In this document: positions 16,733 through 25,531 of the stretch, one piece after another
Position numbering within the stretch: position 1 is the stretch's first letter
How the letters are laid out: each line of letters opens with the position of its first letter
NCBI GenBank assembly: GCA_958448705.1
Contig: CAUDEY010000009.1
Location: 3,992 to 67,991, forward strand
Origin: UMGS1322 sp900550765
GTDB lineage: Bacteria; Bacillota; Clostridia; Christensenellales; QALW01
Direction: 5' to 3'
Length of the DNA stretch: 64,000 nucleotides
Program-made: the position numbers and the translations under genes
The notes under the pieces: generated by a model
Seen by the model: only the letters and a program-made list of their open reading frames with translations
The model's database searches: none
What the model was told of the DNA's origin: nothing

Positions 16733-16764
16733 AAAGAGGAAAGGCGGGACTTTCCTCTTTTTTT
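16731..16764. terminator. Bidirectional terminator between ParA and SPOR-like genes
   Basis: AAAAAGAGGAAAG pairs with CTTTCCTCTTTTT around a 6-base loop, with T-runs on both strands; it overlaps both stop codons. Confidence 0.85.
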
Positions 16765-17560
16765 ATTCCAGTGAGGTGTAAAAATTGATATATTCGCCCA
16801 CCAGAGAAGCCGAAGCGTGCTTGAGTTTTTGTGCAAAAGCGTCGTCGGAGCTTTCGGGCATTTCGCCAAGGGCCGTATTTACGCAGGTGAACATCTCCTC
16901 CAGGACGGTTACCACGCGGTTTCCGCTCTCTAACGCCTTTAGCTGCTCCAGCTGCTTGGCGGTATCGTTGCGGCACAACTGAATCTGTGTGCAGGCCTGC
17001 AGGCGTGTTACGTCGCCCTTGTCGGCCTCCACGCACAGATCTACCATTTCCTTGACCGTGGTACGCAGGGAGGAAAAGGCCTGGGCAATCAGCTCGGCCT
17101 GTGCTTTGGTGCCGGTGATTTTTACGGAGAGCTCGTCACCCTTTAGCGGAAAGACCGATACCTGGTCAAAGGAAGAGGAAAGTTTTTCCTTTACGCTTTC
17201 GGCCCATTCTTTATCGGTATAGCAGGATGCCAGAACCGTAAAGCCGTCGGCCGTTTCCAGCACATAGCCGGCGCCGCCGCCGTCCTTCATTTTTTTTACG
17301 GTTTCCTCCGCGGATGCGGCATCCTGAAACTGCCCCGCGCCTACACCGTAGATTTCCAGTGCTTCGATCTTTACGGTATTGGTCACAATGCGCTCATCCT
17401 TGGCCACATTGAGATTCATAACCGGCTGTATTACTTTTTCGGCAATGAATTTACCGATGGAATTTACGCTGAATACGATGACGGCAAACACGGCGATGAT
17501 CAGCAGCGCCGTCAGATTTTTTTTCATTTCTCTCTTTTTCATGCGTTGGGATGTTCCCAT
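16763..17560 (-). CDS. Membrane protein with SPOR-like domain
   Basis: A 265-residue protein: a short basic N-terminus, one transmembrane helix (about 15-35), then a SPOR-like module near 70-130 (EIYGVGAGQFQDAASAEET ... GYVLETADGFTVLASCY), and a helical C-terminal part. SPOR domains bind denuded septal peptidoglycan. The start at 17560 follows GAGGTG; longer starts would add an unlikely segment. Divergent from typA. The SPOR call rests on the alternating pattern and is moderate. Confidence 0.65.
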   Translation of the reverse strand: MGTSQRMKKREMKKNLTALLIIAVFAVIVFSVNSIGKFIAEKVIQPVMNLNVAKDERIVTNTVKIEALEIYGVGAGQFQDAASAEETVKKMKDGGGAGYVLETADGFTVLASCYTDKEWAESVKEKLSSSFDQVSVFPLKGDELSVKITGTKAQAELIAQAFSSLRTTVKEMVDLCVEADKGDVTRLQACTQIQLCRNDTAKQLEQLKALESGNRVVTVLEEMFTCVNTALGEMPESSDDAFAQKLKHASASLVGEYINFYTSLE

Positions 17561-17748
17561 TTTTATCACCTCAATGGATAGTATGCAGGGGAATTTGAAT
17601 TTATACGCCTTGTCCGCACAGAAAAATATATTTTGTTTAAAAAATCTGCGCGGTATATTTTGCAAGACGAAAGCGTAGAACGTAGTATGGAGGGGATCGC
17701 CCCCGAAAACGCTTCTTTCTTTTTATAGGAAAAACACGGTATTTTTGC

Positions 17749-17777
17749 TTGTCAATCCCTTTATGGTATGCTACAAT
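17749..17777 (+). promoter_or_regulatory. Promoter of the typA operon
   Basis: TTGTCA at 17749, a 17-base spacer and TACAAT at 17772-17777. The leader before the TTG start at 17917 is about 130 bases, with a weak CATTGCAT/ATGTAATG-type stem at about 17813-17832; nothing else is seen in the 355-base gap 17561-17916. Confidence 0.7.
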
Positions 17778-17916
17778 ATACACATATATTTTTTGAAGGC
17801 TTTACTATAAAACATTGCATTTTATGTAATGTTAAGTTTGTGTTCTCGAAAATATACTGCCTGTATGCTGCTTTTTGCAGCGGGTAAGGAAAAATACTGC
17901 AAAAGAGGTACTTGTT

Positions 17917-19749
17917 TTGAAACGAGAGGATATCAGAAATATCGCCATTATTGCCCATGTAGACCACGGAAAGACCACGCTGGTGGATGAGATGCTGAAG
18001 CAAAGCGGCATTTTCAGGGAAAACCAGCAGCTGCAGGAGCGTATGATGGATTCAGGGGATATCGAGCGTGAGCGCGGAATTACTATTTTATCTAAAAATA
18101 CGTCGATACGCTATAAAGATACAAAAATAAACGTGGTGGATACGCCCGGGCACGCCGATTTCGGCGGCGAGGTGGAGCGTGTGCTGAAAATGACCAGCGG
18201 CGTGCTGCTGTTGGTAGATTCCTTTGAAGGCCCGATGCCGCAGACGCGGTTTGTGCTTTCCAAAGCGCTGGAGCTGGGGCTGCGCGTGATTGTGGTCATC
18301 AATAAGATGGACCGTCCCGATGCCCGCCCCGACGGCGTTGCCGATGAGGTGCTGGATTTATTTATTGAACTGGGCGCCGATGATTCTCAGCTGGACTGCC
18401 CCTTTATCTATGCCTCCGGCCGGGAGGGTACCGCTTCGCTGGACCCCATGGTTCCGGGCACGGATATGACGCCGCTTTTAGATGCGATTTTGGAATATGT
18501 GCCCTGTCCGGAGGGAGATCCGGCACAGCCGGCGCAGATGCTGATTTCTACCATTGACTATAACGAATACGTAGGCCGCATCGGAATCGGAAAAATCGAG
18601 CGCGGCACCATAAAAACGGGGGATATGGTTTCCCTTTGTACTTTTGGCAGCGAAGGCGTGCGGAGCAATGTGCGCGTGACCAGCCTTTCGGTGTTTGAGG
18701 GGCTTAAGCGCGTCAATGTGGAAGAGGCCTCCGCCGGGGAAATCGTCGCCGTCAGCGGCGTTGCCGATATCAATATCGGCGATACGCTCTGCAGACCCGA
18801 CGCGGTAGAGCCGCTGCCCTTTGTAAAGATTACCGAGCCCACTGTCAGCATGACGTTCTCGGTAAACGATTCGCCCTTTGCCGGCAAGGAGGGGAAATAT
18901 CTTACCAGCCGCCACCTGCGCGCCCGGCTGTACCGGGAAATAGAAACCGATGTTTCCCTGCGCGTGGAGGATACGGATTCGGCCGACAGCTTTAAGGTTT
19001 CCGGCCGGGGAGAGCTGCATCTTTCCATTTTGATAGAAAATATGCGCCGCCAGGGGTATGAGCTGCAGGTCAGCAAGCCGGAGGTGCTGCTGAAAACGAT
19101 AGACGGCAAACTCTGTGAGCCGATGGAGCGTGTAATCATCGATGTTCCCGACGCCTATTCCGGTACGGTGATCCAGCATATGGGCACCAATCATGGAGAA
19201 ATGGTGAACATGTTCTCTTTAAGCGCTGTCATGCGGCGTATGGAGTTTCTTGTTCCGGCGCGGGGACTGTTCGGTTACCGGAGCACGTTTTTGACCGATA
19301 CCCACGGGGAAGGTGTGATGAATTCGGTATTTGACGGCTATGCGCCCTATAAGGGGGAGCTGCCCGGCAGAAAAAACGGATCTTTAATTGCCTTTGAAAC
19401 AGGCGAATCTATTACCTACGGACTGTTTAACGCCCAGGAGCGCGGAACACTGTTCATCGGTCCGGGAGAGCAGGTCTACAGCGGGATGATCGTAGGGGAA
19501 AGCTCCCGGCCGGAGGATATTGAGGTCAATGTATGCAAACGCAAGAATATGACCAATTCCCGTTCGGCCGGATCGGACGACGCGCTGCATTTGATTCCGC
19601 CCAAGCGCATGAGCTTGGAACAGGCGCTGGAATATTTGGGTGAGGATGAATTGGCCGAGGTTACTCCGGCGAATATACGGATACGGAAAAAAATATTGGA
19701 TCCTACCGCCAGATACCGTGCCGCAAAGATGGCAAACCGTCAAAACTGA
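17917..19749 (+). CDS. typA: Ribosome-associated GTPase TypA/BipA
   Basis: A translational GTPase of 610 residues, the normal family length, acting in ribosome assembly and stress growth. G1 AHVDHGKTTLVDEML, G3 DTPGHADFGGEVE, G4 NKMDRPDARP, followed by the EF-G-like domains and the BipA-specific C-terminus (GLFGYRSTFLTDTHGEG; NVCKRKNMTNSRSAGSD). The TTG at 17917 is chosen because GAGG lies 7 bases upstream and the next residues match the family start (KREDIRNIAIIAHVDHG). First gene of an operon with the AI-2E-family permease, an aminotransferase and a citrate-synthase-like gene. Confidence 0.95.
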   Translation: MKREDIRNIAIIAHVDHGKTTLVDEMLKQSGIFRENQQLQERMMDSGDIERERGITILSKNTSIRYKDTKINVVDTPGHADFGGEVERVLKMTSGVLLLVDSFEGPMPQTRFVLSKALELGLRVIVVINKMDRPDARPDGVADEVLDLFIELGADDSQLDCPFIYASGREGTASLDPMVPGTDMTPLLDAILEYVPCPEGDPAQPAQMLISTIDYNEYVGRIGIGKIERGTIKTGDMVSLCTFGSEGVRSNVRVTSLSVFEGLKRVNVEEASAGEIVAVSGVADINIGDTLCRPDAVEPLPFVKITEPTVSMTFSVNDSPFAGKEGKYLTSRHLRARLYREIETDVSLRVEDTDSADSFKVSGRGELHLSILIENMRRQGYELQVSKPEVLLKTIDGKLCEPMERVIIDVPDAYSGTVIQHMGTNHGEMVNMFSLSAVMRRMEFLVPARGLFGYRSTFLTDTHGEGVMNSVFDGYAPYKGELPGRKNGSLIAFETGESITYGLFNAQERGTLFIGPGEQVYSGMIVGESSRPEDIEVNVCKRKNMTNSRSAGSDDALHLIPPKRMSLEQALEYLGEDELAEVTPANIRIRKKILDPTARYRAAKMANRQN

Positions 19750-19764
19750 CAGGAGGCGCTTTGA

Positions 19765-20946
19765 TTGAAGAGCGAAAAACGTTTCTGGGCGATCGTAGCC
19801 CTGGTGTTTGTGGCCATTTTGGTTTGGCAGATTTTTGCCGGTATCATGCCGGCGCTGCAAAGAGGCGTTGCCGCGCTTACGCCGTTTTTGATTGCCTTTG
19901 CCACGGCATATCTGCTGCGGCATCCGGTTATATGGCTGGAGAGGCTGCTGGTAATTATCAGTAAAAGAAAAACGCATAAATGGCAGCATGCAGCAGCCTG
20001 CGCAATGGTGCTCATTCTGTTTTTAGGCCTGGCCGGGCTGCTGGTAGCCGTTATCGTGCCGAACGTTATTAACAATATCACGGATTTAGTGATTCGTCTG
20101 CCGGAATACATCAATACCTTTACCGCATTTCTCAGCCAGCAGATCGAGGCGCTGTCTCAGTGGCTGGATATTGACGTGAACGGCTATGTGGTGTCGGTGC
20201 TGCAATCGGCGGCAGAGAAGGCCAAAGATTCCGCCGAGGCTTTTGCGGGAGCGTTCCAGCTGTTTTCCGCAGCGACGGGAATCGTATCCTCAACGATAAG
20301 CTTTCTTTTTGACGCGGTGATTTATATCATCGCCACCTTCTGCCTGTTGTATGACTATAACAAGATCAAACGCTCTGTGAAGCGTCTGCTGCGGGTGTTC
20401 GTACGGGATAATGCTCATTATAATAATGTCTGCGCCGTATGCCATGAAAGCGACGTGATCATAGAAAAATATATTGTGGTAAGGCTTTCTACCTCGCTGG
20501 GATTAGGCATTGTAAGCTATATTGGCTTTTTGATTTTAGGGCTGCCGTATGCCATTCTTTTGGCCACGGTGATCGCCATTACAAACCTGGTTCCCTATAT
20601 CGGCCCCATCGTGGGCGCCGTACCGCCGATTTTAATTGCGCTGACGGCCGGCGATACGCGCCTGGCAATAGGGACGGCGGTATTTATTATCATCTGTCAG
20701 CAGATCGAAGGCAATATTTTAACGCCGCTGCTTACCGGTGACGCGCTGCAGGTCAGCCCGCTTTTGCTGCTTGTGGGCATTGCGGTGTTCGGCGCGATGA
20801 TGGGGATTCCCGGCATGATTCTGGGCGCACCGATTGTGGCTATTCTGGCCGGTATTGCCCGCAAGGCGATGAACGCCGCGGAGCAGGCGGCGAAACATAA
20901 CGAACAATACAAAAATGCGGAGGAACAAAACGATGCAGTTAAGTAA
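19765..20946 (+). CDS. AI-2E family transporter (PerM/YdbI type)
   Basis: A 393-residue polytopic protein with about eight hydrophobic segments. The conserved family motif near the C-terminal third is visible (LATVIAITNLVPYIGPIVGA, then the QQIEGNILTPLLTGDALQVS block). Family members are putative exporters or Na+/H+ antiporters; function here is not shown. TTG start behind AGGAGG. It lies 15 bases after typA and overlaps the aminotransferase by 14 bases. Confidence 0.9.
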   Translation: MKSEKRFWAIVALVFVAILVWQIFAGIMPALQRGVAALTPFLIAFATAYLLRHPVIWLERLLVIISKRKTHKWQHAAACAMVLILFLGLAGLLVAVIVPNVINNITDLVIRLPEYINTFTAFLSQQIEALSQWLDIDVNGYVVSVLQSAAEKAKDSAEAFAGAFQLFSAATGIVSSTISFLFDAVIYIIATFCLLYDYNKIKRSVKRLLRVFVRDNAHYNNVCAVCHESDVIIEKYIVVRLSTSLGLGIVSYIGFLILGLPYAILLATVIAITNLVPYIGPIVGAVPPILIALTAGDTRLAIGTAVFIIICQQIEGNILTPLLTGDALQVSPLLLLVGIAVFGAMMGIPGMILGAPIVAILAGIARKAMNAAEQAAKHNEQYKNAEEQNDAVK

Positions 20947-22123
20947 AACATGTGAAGGTATTCAAAGCTCGGTAACGCTGGCTATCGACGCAAAAGCCAA
21001 GGCGATGCGTGCCGAAGGCAAGGATGTGGTGAGCTTTGGCGCAGGGGAACCCGATTTTGCGACGCCGGCCTATATCGTGGATGCGGCGATTGCCGCCCTG
21101 AGGGACGGCCAGACAAAATATACAGCCGCCGCGGGAATGCCGCAGCTGCGCCAGGCTATTTGTGCGTTTACAAAGAAGAATATCGGGGTGGAGTATACCT
21201 TTGATCAGGTAGTAGTCAGCAACGGCGCCAAGCAGGCGCTGTTCAACGCACTGCAGGCGGTATGCAATCCGGGAGATGAGGTGCTTTTGTTTGCCCCGTA
21301 TTGGGTCAGCTATCCGGAGCTGATTAAAATGGCCGGCGCCAAACCGGTGTTTGTACCGACGGTTGAAGAAGAAGGCTTTGCCATCGATTTTACCGCGCTG
21401 GAAAATGCGGTGACAGAGCATACCAAGGCAATTATTTTAAACAGTCCCTCGAATCCTTCGGGTGCGGTGCTTTCGGAAAAAGAAGTGCGCACGATCGCCG
21501 CGCTGGCAATCAAAAAAGATTTTATCATTATTTCCGATGAGATCTATGACGCGCTGGTCTACGACGGTGCGAAGCATTTTTCTCCTGCGAGCATTCCGGA
21601 GGCAAGGGATCGGGTGATCCTTATCAACGGTATGTCCAAGGCCTATGCGATGACTGGCTGGCGCATGGGATATTCCATCAGCAATCCAACAATCGCTAAA
21701 ATGATCGGCAGCTATCAGAGCCATGCCACGGGCAATCCCAATACCGTAGCACAGTATTCCACCCTTGCGGCTATTACCAGCGAGAACCCGGAATTCAGCG
21801 CTATGCTGGAGGAATTCCGCCGGCGCAGAAATTATATGGTAGAAACGGTGAACGCCATAGAAGGTCTGCACGCACAGATGCCCGCGGGCGCATTTTACGT
21901 CATGGTCTGCATCAAGGATATAATCGGCAGGGAATATAACGGCAAAAAAATCAGCGGATCCATGGACTTTGCCGAATATCTGCTGGATGCGCAGATGACG
22001 GCGGTAGTTCCGGGGCTGCCCTTCGGTGCCGACGGATATATCCGCCTTTCCTATGCGACAAGCATGGAGACGATCCAAAAGGGCCTGAAAAGAATTCGTG
22101 ATTTTGTGAAAGGATTAAAGTGA
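20933..22123 (+). CDS. Class I/II PLP aminotransferase (aspartate aminotransferase-like)
   Basis: A 396-residue fold-type I aminotransferase: GAGEPDFATPAYIVDAA near the N-terminus, NGAKQALFNAL, SPSNPSGAVLSEKE, DEIYDALVYD and the PLP lysine in NGMSKAYAMTGWRMG (about residue 235). This Ib subgroup commonly uses aspartate or aromatic amino acids with 2-oxoglutarate. ATG at 20933 with GGAGG upstream, inside the end of the preceding gene; its own stop overlaps the next start (TGATG). Next to a citrate-synthase-like gene it may supply oxaloacetate or glutamate; inference. Confidence 0.9.
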   Translation: MQLSKTCEGIQSSVTLAIDAKAKAMRAEGKDVVSFGAGEPDFATPAYIVDAAIAALRDGQTKYTAAAGMPQLRQAICAFTKKNIGVEYTFDQVVVSNGAKQALFNALQAVCNPGDEVLLFAPYWVSYPELIKMAGAKPVFVPTVEEEGFAIDFTALENAVTEHTKAIILNSPSNPSGAVLSEKEVRTIAALAIKKDFIIISDEIYDALVYDGAKHFSPASIPEARDRVILINGMSKAYAMTGWRMGYSISNPTIAKMIGSYQSHATGNPNTVAQYSTLAAITSENPEFSAMLEEFRRRRNYMVETVNAIEGLHAQMPAGAFYVMVCIKDIIGREYNGKKISGSMDFAEYLLDAQMTAVVPGLPFGADGYIRLSYATSMETIQKGLKRIRDFVKGLK

Positions 22124-23535
22124 TGTTAAAGTTAGATAAGCATACCAATCATTTGACCGAAAATATTTATCACTATACCCTGCAGGATGTGCCGGAACCC
22201 GAGCTGTACCGCGCCCTGTATGATTATAAATCGATTCCCAAGGTGGCCTTTAACGAGCGCCATGTGCCGATGATTACCCCCAGCGAGCTGTGGATTACCG
22301 ATACCACGTTCCGCGACGGGCAGCAGTCTACCTCGCCGTTTACGGCGGAACAGATTGTAGAAATCTATAAAATGCTCAGCCGCCTCAGCGGTGAGAACGG
22401 TATTATCCGCCAGAGCGAGTTCTTCCTTTACAGCGAAAAAGACCGGGCCGCTGTGGAAAAGTGCCAGGATTTAGGGCTGCGTTTTCCGGAGGTGACCAGC
22501 TGGATCCGGGCCAACCCCAAGGACTTTGAACTGGTAAAGGCTATGGGGCTCAGGGAAACGGGCATTTTGGTCAGCTGTTCGGACTACCATATCTTTAAAA
22601 AAATGAATCTGACCCGCTCGGGTGCGCTGGAGAAGTATCTTTCTATTGTCAAGGCGGCCTTGGAGCAGGGCATTGTTCCCCGGTGTCATTTTGAGGATAT
22701 TACCCGGGCGGATTTCTATGGTTTTGTGGTGCCTTTTGCCACGGAGCTGATGAAGCTGAGTCAGGAGAGCGGCATTCCCATAAAAATCCGCGCCTGCGAT
22801 ACGATGGGCTTTGGCGTGTCCTATCCCGGCGCGTCGATTCCCCGCAGCGTGCAGGGGATCATTTACGGCCTGAACCATTACGCAGGCGTGCCCAGCGCTC
22901 AGCTGGAATGGCACGGGCATAACGATTTTTACAAGGTAGTCAGCAATGCGGCTACGGCCTGGCTTTACGGCTGCAGCAGCGTGAACTGCTCCCTTTTGGG
23001 AATCGGCGAGCGAACGGGCAACTGCCCCTTAGAGGCCATGGCTATTGAGTATGCTTCCCTGCGGGGAACTACCGACGGCATGGACCTTTCGGTGATTACC
23101 GAAATCGCACAGTTTTTTGAAAATGAGCTGGGCTATGAAATTCCGGCCAATACGCCGTTTGTGGGCCGCAACTTCAACGCTACGCGGGCGGGAATCCATG
23201 CTGACGGCATGCTTAAGGATGAGGAGATTTATAACATCTTTGATACCAAGGAAATCTTAAACCGTCCGGCGATGGTAATCGTTGATGCGCATTCGGGTCT
23301 GGCGGGGATTGCCTATTGGGTGAACGGCTATTATCACTTAAGCGGTGAAATAGCGGTGGATAAGCGCGATGATATTGTGATAAAGATGAAAGAGCTGGTC
23401 GATAAAGAATATGCCGCCGGACGCAATACCGCCATGGGCGATGTGGAGCTGGACGGCATGCTGAAAGCGCTGGACAAGGATATCCATGCCGCATTTGAGC
23501 ATCACTATTTGGCGGCAAAGTTATTGAAAAAATAG
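22123..23535 (+). CDS. Re-type citrate synthase / homocitrate synthase-like protein
   Basis: A 470-residue member of the DRE-TIM metallolyase superfamily. Seen: ITDTTFRDGQQSTSPFT (metal/catalytic strand), CHFEDITRADFYGFV, KIRACDTMGFG, EWHGHNDFYKV (HXH metal ligands), GIGERTGNCPLE and the NATRAGIHADG C-terminal motif. The pattern and length agree with Re-citrate synthases of strict anaerobes such as Clostridium kluyveri, which replace the usual Si enzyme, better than with 2-isopropylmalate synthase, which has a longer regulatory domain. Homocitrate synthase remains possible. Coupled to the aminotransferase by a TGATG overlap. Confidence 0.75.
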   Translation: MLKLDKHTNHLTENIYHYTLQDVPEPELYRALYDYKSIPKVAFNERHVPMITPSELWITDTTFRDGQQSTSPFTAEQIVEIYKMLSRLSGENGIIRQSEFFLYSEKDRAAVEKCQDLGLRFPEVTSWIRANPKDFELVKAMGLRETGILVSCSDYHIFKKMNLTRSGALEKYLSIVKAALEQGIVPRCHFEDITRADFYGFVVPFATELMKLSQESGIPIKIRACDTMGFGVSYPGASIPRSVQGIIYGLNHYAGVPSAQLEWHGHNDFYKVVSNAATAWLYGCSSVNCSLLGIGERTGNCPLEAMAIEYASLRGTTDGMDLSVITEIAQFFENELGYEIPANTPFVGRNFNATRAGIHADGMLKDEEIYNIFDTKEILNRPAMVIVDAHSGLAGIAYWVNGYYHLSGEIAVDKRDDIVIKMKELVDKEYAAGRNTAMGDVELDGMLKALDKDIHAAFEHHYLAAKLLKK

Positions 23536-23591
23536 TTTTTGATAAATTTTATCAAAAATCTATGGAAATTTCACCCGGAATGGTTTATAAT
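23536..23591 (+). promoter_or_regulatory. Fur-like palindrome and promoter of the small P-loop gene
   Basis: A perfect palindrome, arms TTTTTGATAAA and its complement with one central base, at 23536-23558, beginning right after the preceding stop codon. Its core TGATAAA-T-TTTATCA differs in one position per arm from the 7-1-7 Fur consensus of Bacillus. A promoter follows: TGGAAA at 23563, 17 bases, TATAAT at 23586-23591. The palindrome lacks a useful hairpin loop and a T-run, so a protein site is more likely than a terminator. Confidence 0.45.
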
Positions 23592-23620
23592 ACAGGTATA
23601 ACATTGAAGGAGGTTTTTCT

Positions 23621-24034
23621 ATGATCAAAATCATTTACGGAAAAAAAGGAGCAGGCAAAACGAAAAAGATTATCGAAAGCGCAAATATCGCTTCGGAAAC
23701 CTGCAAGGGCAATGTAGCCTTCCTCTTTAACAGCAAACGGTATATCTGCGACCTGAAGCATCAGGTTCGCTTTATTGATACCAATGAATACGGCGTAAAG
23801 GGCGCGTATTTGTTTTTAGGCTTTATCAGCGGTCTGATCGCTTCTAACTTTGACCTGGAAAAAATTTATGTGGATGGTTTTTTAAAGCATATGGATCGGC
23901 CTATTGAGGAACTGGAGGATCTGTTCATTCGCCTGAAACCTCTTTGTGAAATGCACCGGGTGGAGCTCATTCTTTCGGTAAGCGCCGATAAGGATGAAAT
24001 CCCGGCGTTTATGCAGGAATTTTTAGCAGATTAA
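23621..24034 (+). CDS. Small P-loop ATP-binding protein
   Basis: A 137-residue protein starting MIKIIYGKKGAGKTKKI, i.e. a Walker A (GKKGAGKT) on the first strand, with a Walker-B-like KIYVDGF near residue 84. The rest suggests a compact single P-loop domain of about the size of small kinases or PilT-misnamed ATPases. Function unknown. It has its own promoter and GGAGG, and is followed after 9 bases by thrC. Confidence 0.75.
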   Translation: MIKIIYGKKGAGKTKKIIESANIASETCKGNVAFLFNSKRYICDLKHQVRFIDTNEYGVKGAYLFLGFISGLIASNFDLEKIYVDGFLKHMDRPIEELEDLFIRLKPLCEMHRVELILSVSADKDEIPAFMQEFLAD

Positions 24035-24043
24035 GGTAGCGTT

Positions 24044-25531
24044 ATGAAATATACTTCCACCAGGGATTCGTCCCTTTCGTATTCGGCGGCGAAATGCTTT
24101 GTTCAGGGGATTTCCGCCGAGGGCGGACTGTTTGTTCCCCAAAATTTTCCCTCAATGACCCTGCAGGACATTTCCGCTATGGCGGAAATGTCCTATTCGC
24201 AAAGGGCGTATGCCGTGCTCTCGCGTTTTTTGACGGATTTTTCCCCCGATGAGCTGGAGGACTGTATCCGCGGCGCTTACGGTAAAAAGTTTGACCGTCC
24301 CGATATTGCGCCGCTGCATGAGCTGGATGCGCGTACGGCCGTGCTGGAACTGTTTCACGGGCCTACTCTTGCTTTTAAAGATGTGGCGCTGCAGATTTTG
24401 CCGCGCTTTTTAAAATACGCAAAGGCCAAGGAGGGAGAACCGTGCGATATTCTGATTCTTGTGGCTACCTCCGGCGATACGGGCAAAGCCGCGCTTGAAG
24501 GCTTTTGCGATGTGGACGGCATGCGCATCGCGGTGTTTTTCCCGAATGAGGGCGTCAGCCGTATGCAGCAGCTGCAAATGACCACCCAAGAGGGCGGCAA
24601 TGTATTCGTATGCGCCGTCAACGGTAATTTTGACGATGCGCAGACCGGTGTAAAAAGAATTTTTGCCGACGCGCAGGTAAAGGAGAAGCTTTTGCAAAAC
24701 GGGGTAAAGCTTTCCAGCGCCAATTCCATCAACTGGGGCCGGCTTGTGCCGCAGATCGTCTATTACTTCAGCGCCTATGCCGATTGGCTGAAGCAGGGGC
24801 GCATCCAGGCAGGCGAAAAAATCAATTTTGTGGTTCCCACCGGAAATTTCGGGGATATTTTGGCGGGCTATTATGCCATGCGTATGGGCCTGCCGGTGCA
24901 TAAGCTGGTTTGTGCCTCCAATAAAAACAATGTGCTTACCGAGTTCTTTGCAGGCGGCACCTATAACGCCAACCGTACGTTTTATAAAACTATGTCGCCT
25001 TCTATGGATATTTTGATTTCCAGCAATTTGGAACGGCTTTTGTTTGAGTTGTCCGGCCGGGACGATGCGGCTGTAAGCGCGATGATGGCGCAGCTGAAGC
25101 AGAAGGGAGAATATTCTGTTTCTGCGCAAATGCAGGAGGCGTTAAAGCAAAGCTTCGCCGCCGGCTGCGCCGATGAGGAGGAAACACAGGCGGCGATTGC
25201 ACGGCTATGGAAAGAGAAAAACTACTGTATAGATACCCATACGGCTGTGGCGGTGAGTGTATATGAAAAATATAAGGAAGCCTCCGGCGACGGTACGCCT
25301 ACGGTTATCCTTTCCACGGCAAGCCCGTATAAGTTCCCCCGCGCGGTGCTTACCGCCATTTCCGGCAGTGCTCCGGAGGATGAGTTTGCGGCGGCCGCTG
25401 TTTTAGAAGCAATGGGCGTTCCGATGCCTGCCCAGATTGCCGGGTTAAAGGAAAAACCGGTGCTGCACCGCGGCGTTTGCGAGAAAGACGCGATGGCGCA
25501 GGAAATTTTTAAAATAGGAGACAAAAGATGA
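24044..25531 (+). CDS. thrC: Threonine synthase
   Basis: A PLP enzyme converting O-phosphohomoserine to threonine. 495 residues, matching the long bacterial/fungal class: YTSTRDSSLSYSAAKCFVQG at the N-terminus, PLP lysine K112 in HGPTLAFKDVALQ, ATSGDTGKAALEGF, NSINWGRLVPQIVYY, and VPTGNFGDILAGYYA. Start ATG with a weak GGTAGCG upstream. Its end overlaps the trpS start by 4 bases (ATGA). Confidence 0.95.
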   Translation: MKYTSTRDSSLSYSAAKCFVQGISAEGGLFVPQNFPSMTLQDISAMAEMSYSQRAYAVLSRFLTDFSPDELEDCIRGAYGKKFDRPDIAPLHELDARTAVLELFHGPTLAFKDVALQILPRFLKYAKAKEGEPCDILILVATSGDTGKAALEGFCDVDGMRIAVFFPNEGVSRMQQLQMTTQEGGNVFVCAVNGNFDDAQTGVKRIFADAQVKEKLLQNGVKLSSANSINWGRLVPQIVYYFSAYADWLKQGRIQAGEKINFVVPTGNFGDILAGYYAMRMGLPVHKLVCASNKNNVLTEFFAGGTYNANRTFYKTMSPSMDILISSNLERLLFELSGRDDAAVSAMMAQLKQKGEYSVSAQMQEALKQSFAAGCADEEETQAAIARLWKEKNYCIDTHTAVAVSVYEKYKEASGDGTPTVILSTASPYKFPRAVLTAISGSAPEDEFAAAAVLEAMGVPMPAQIAGLKEKPVLHRGVCEKDAMAQEIFKIGDKR

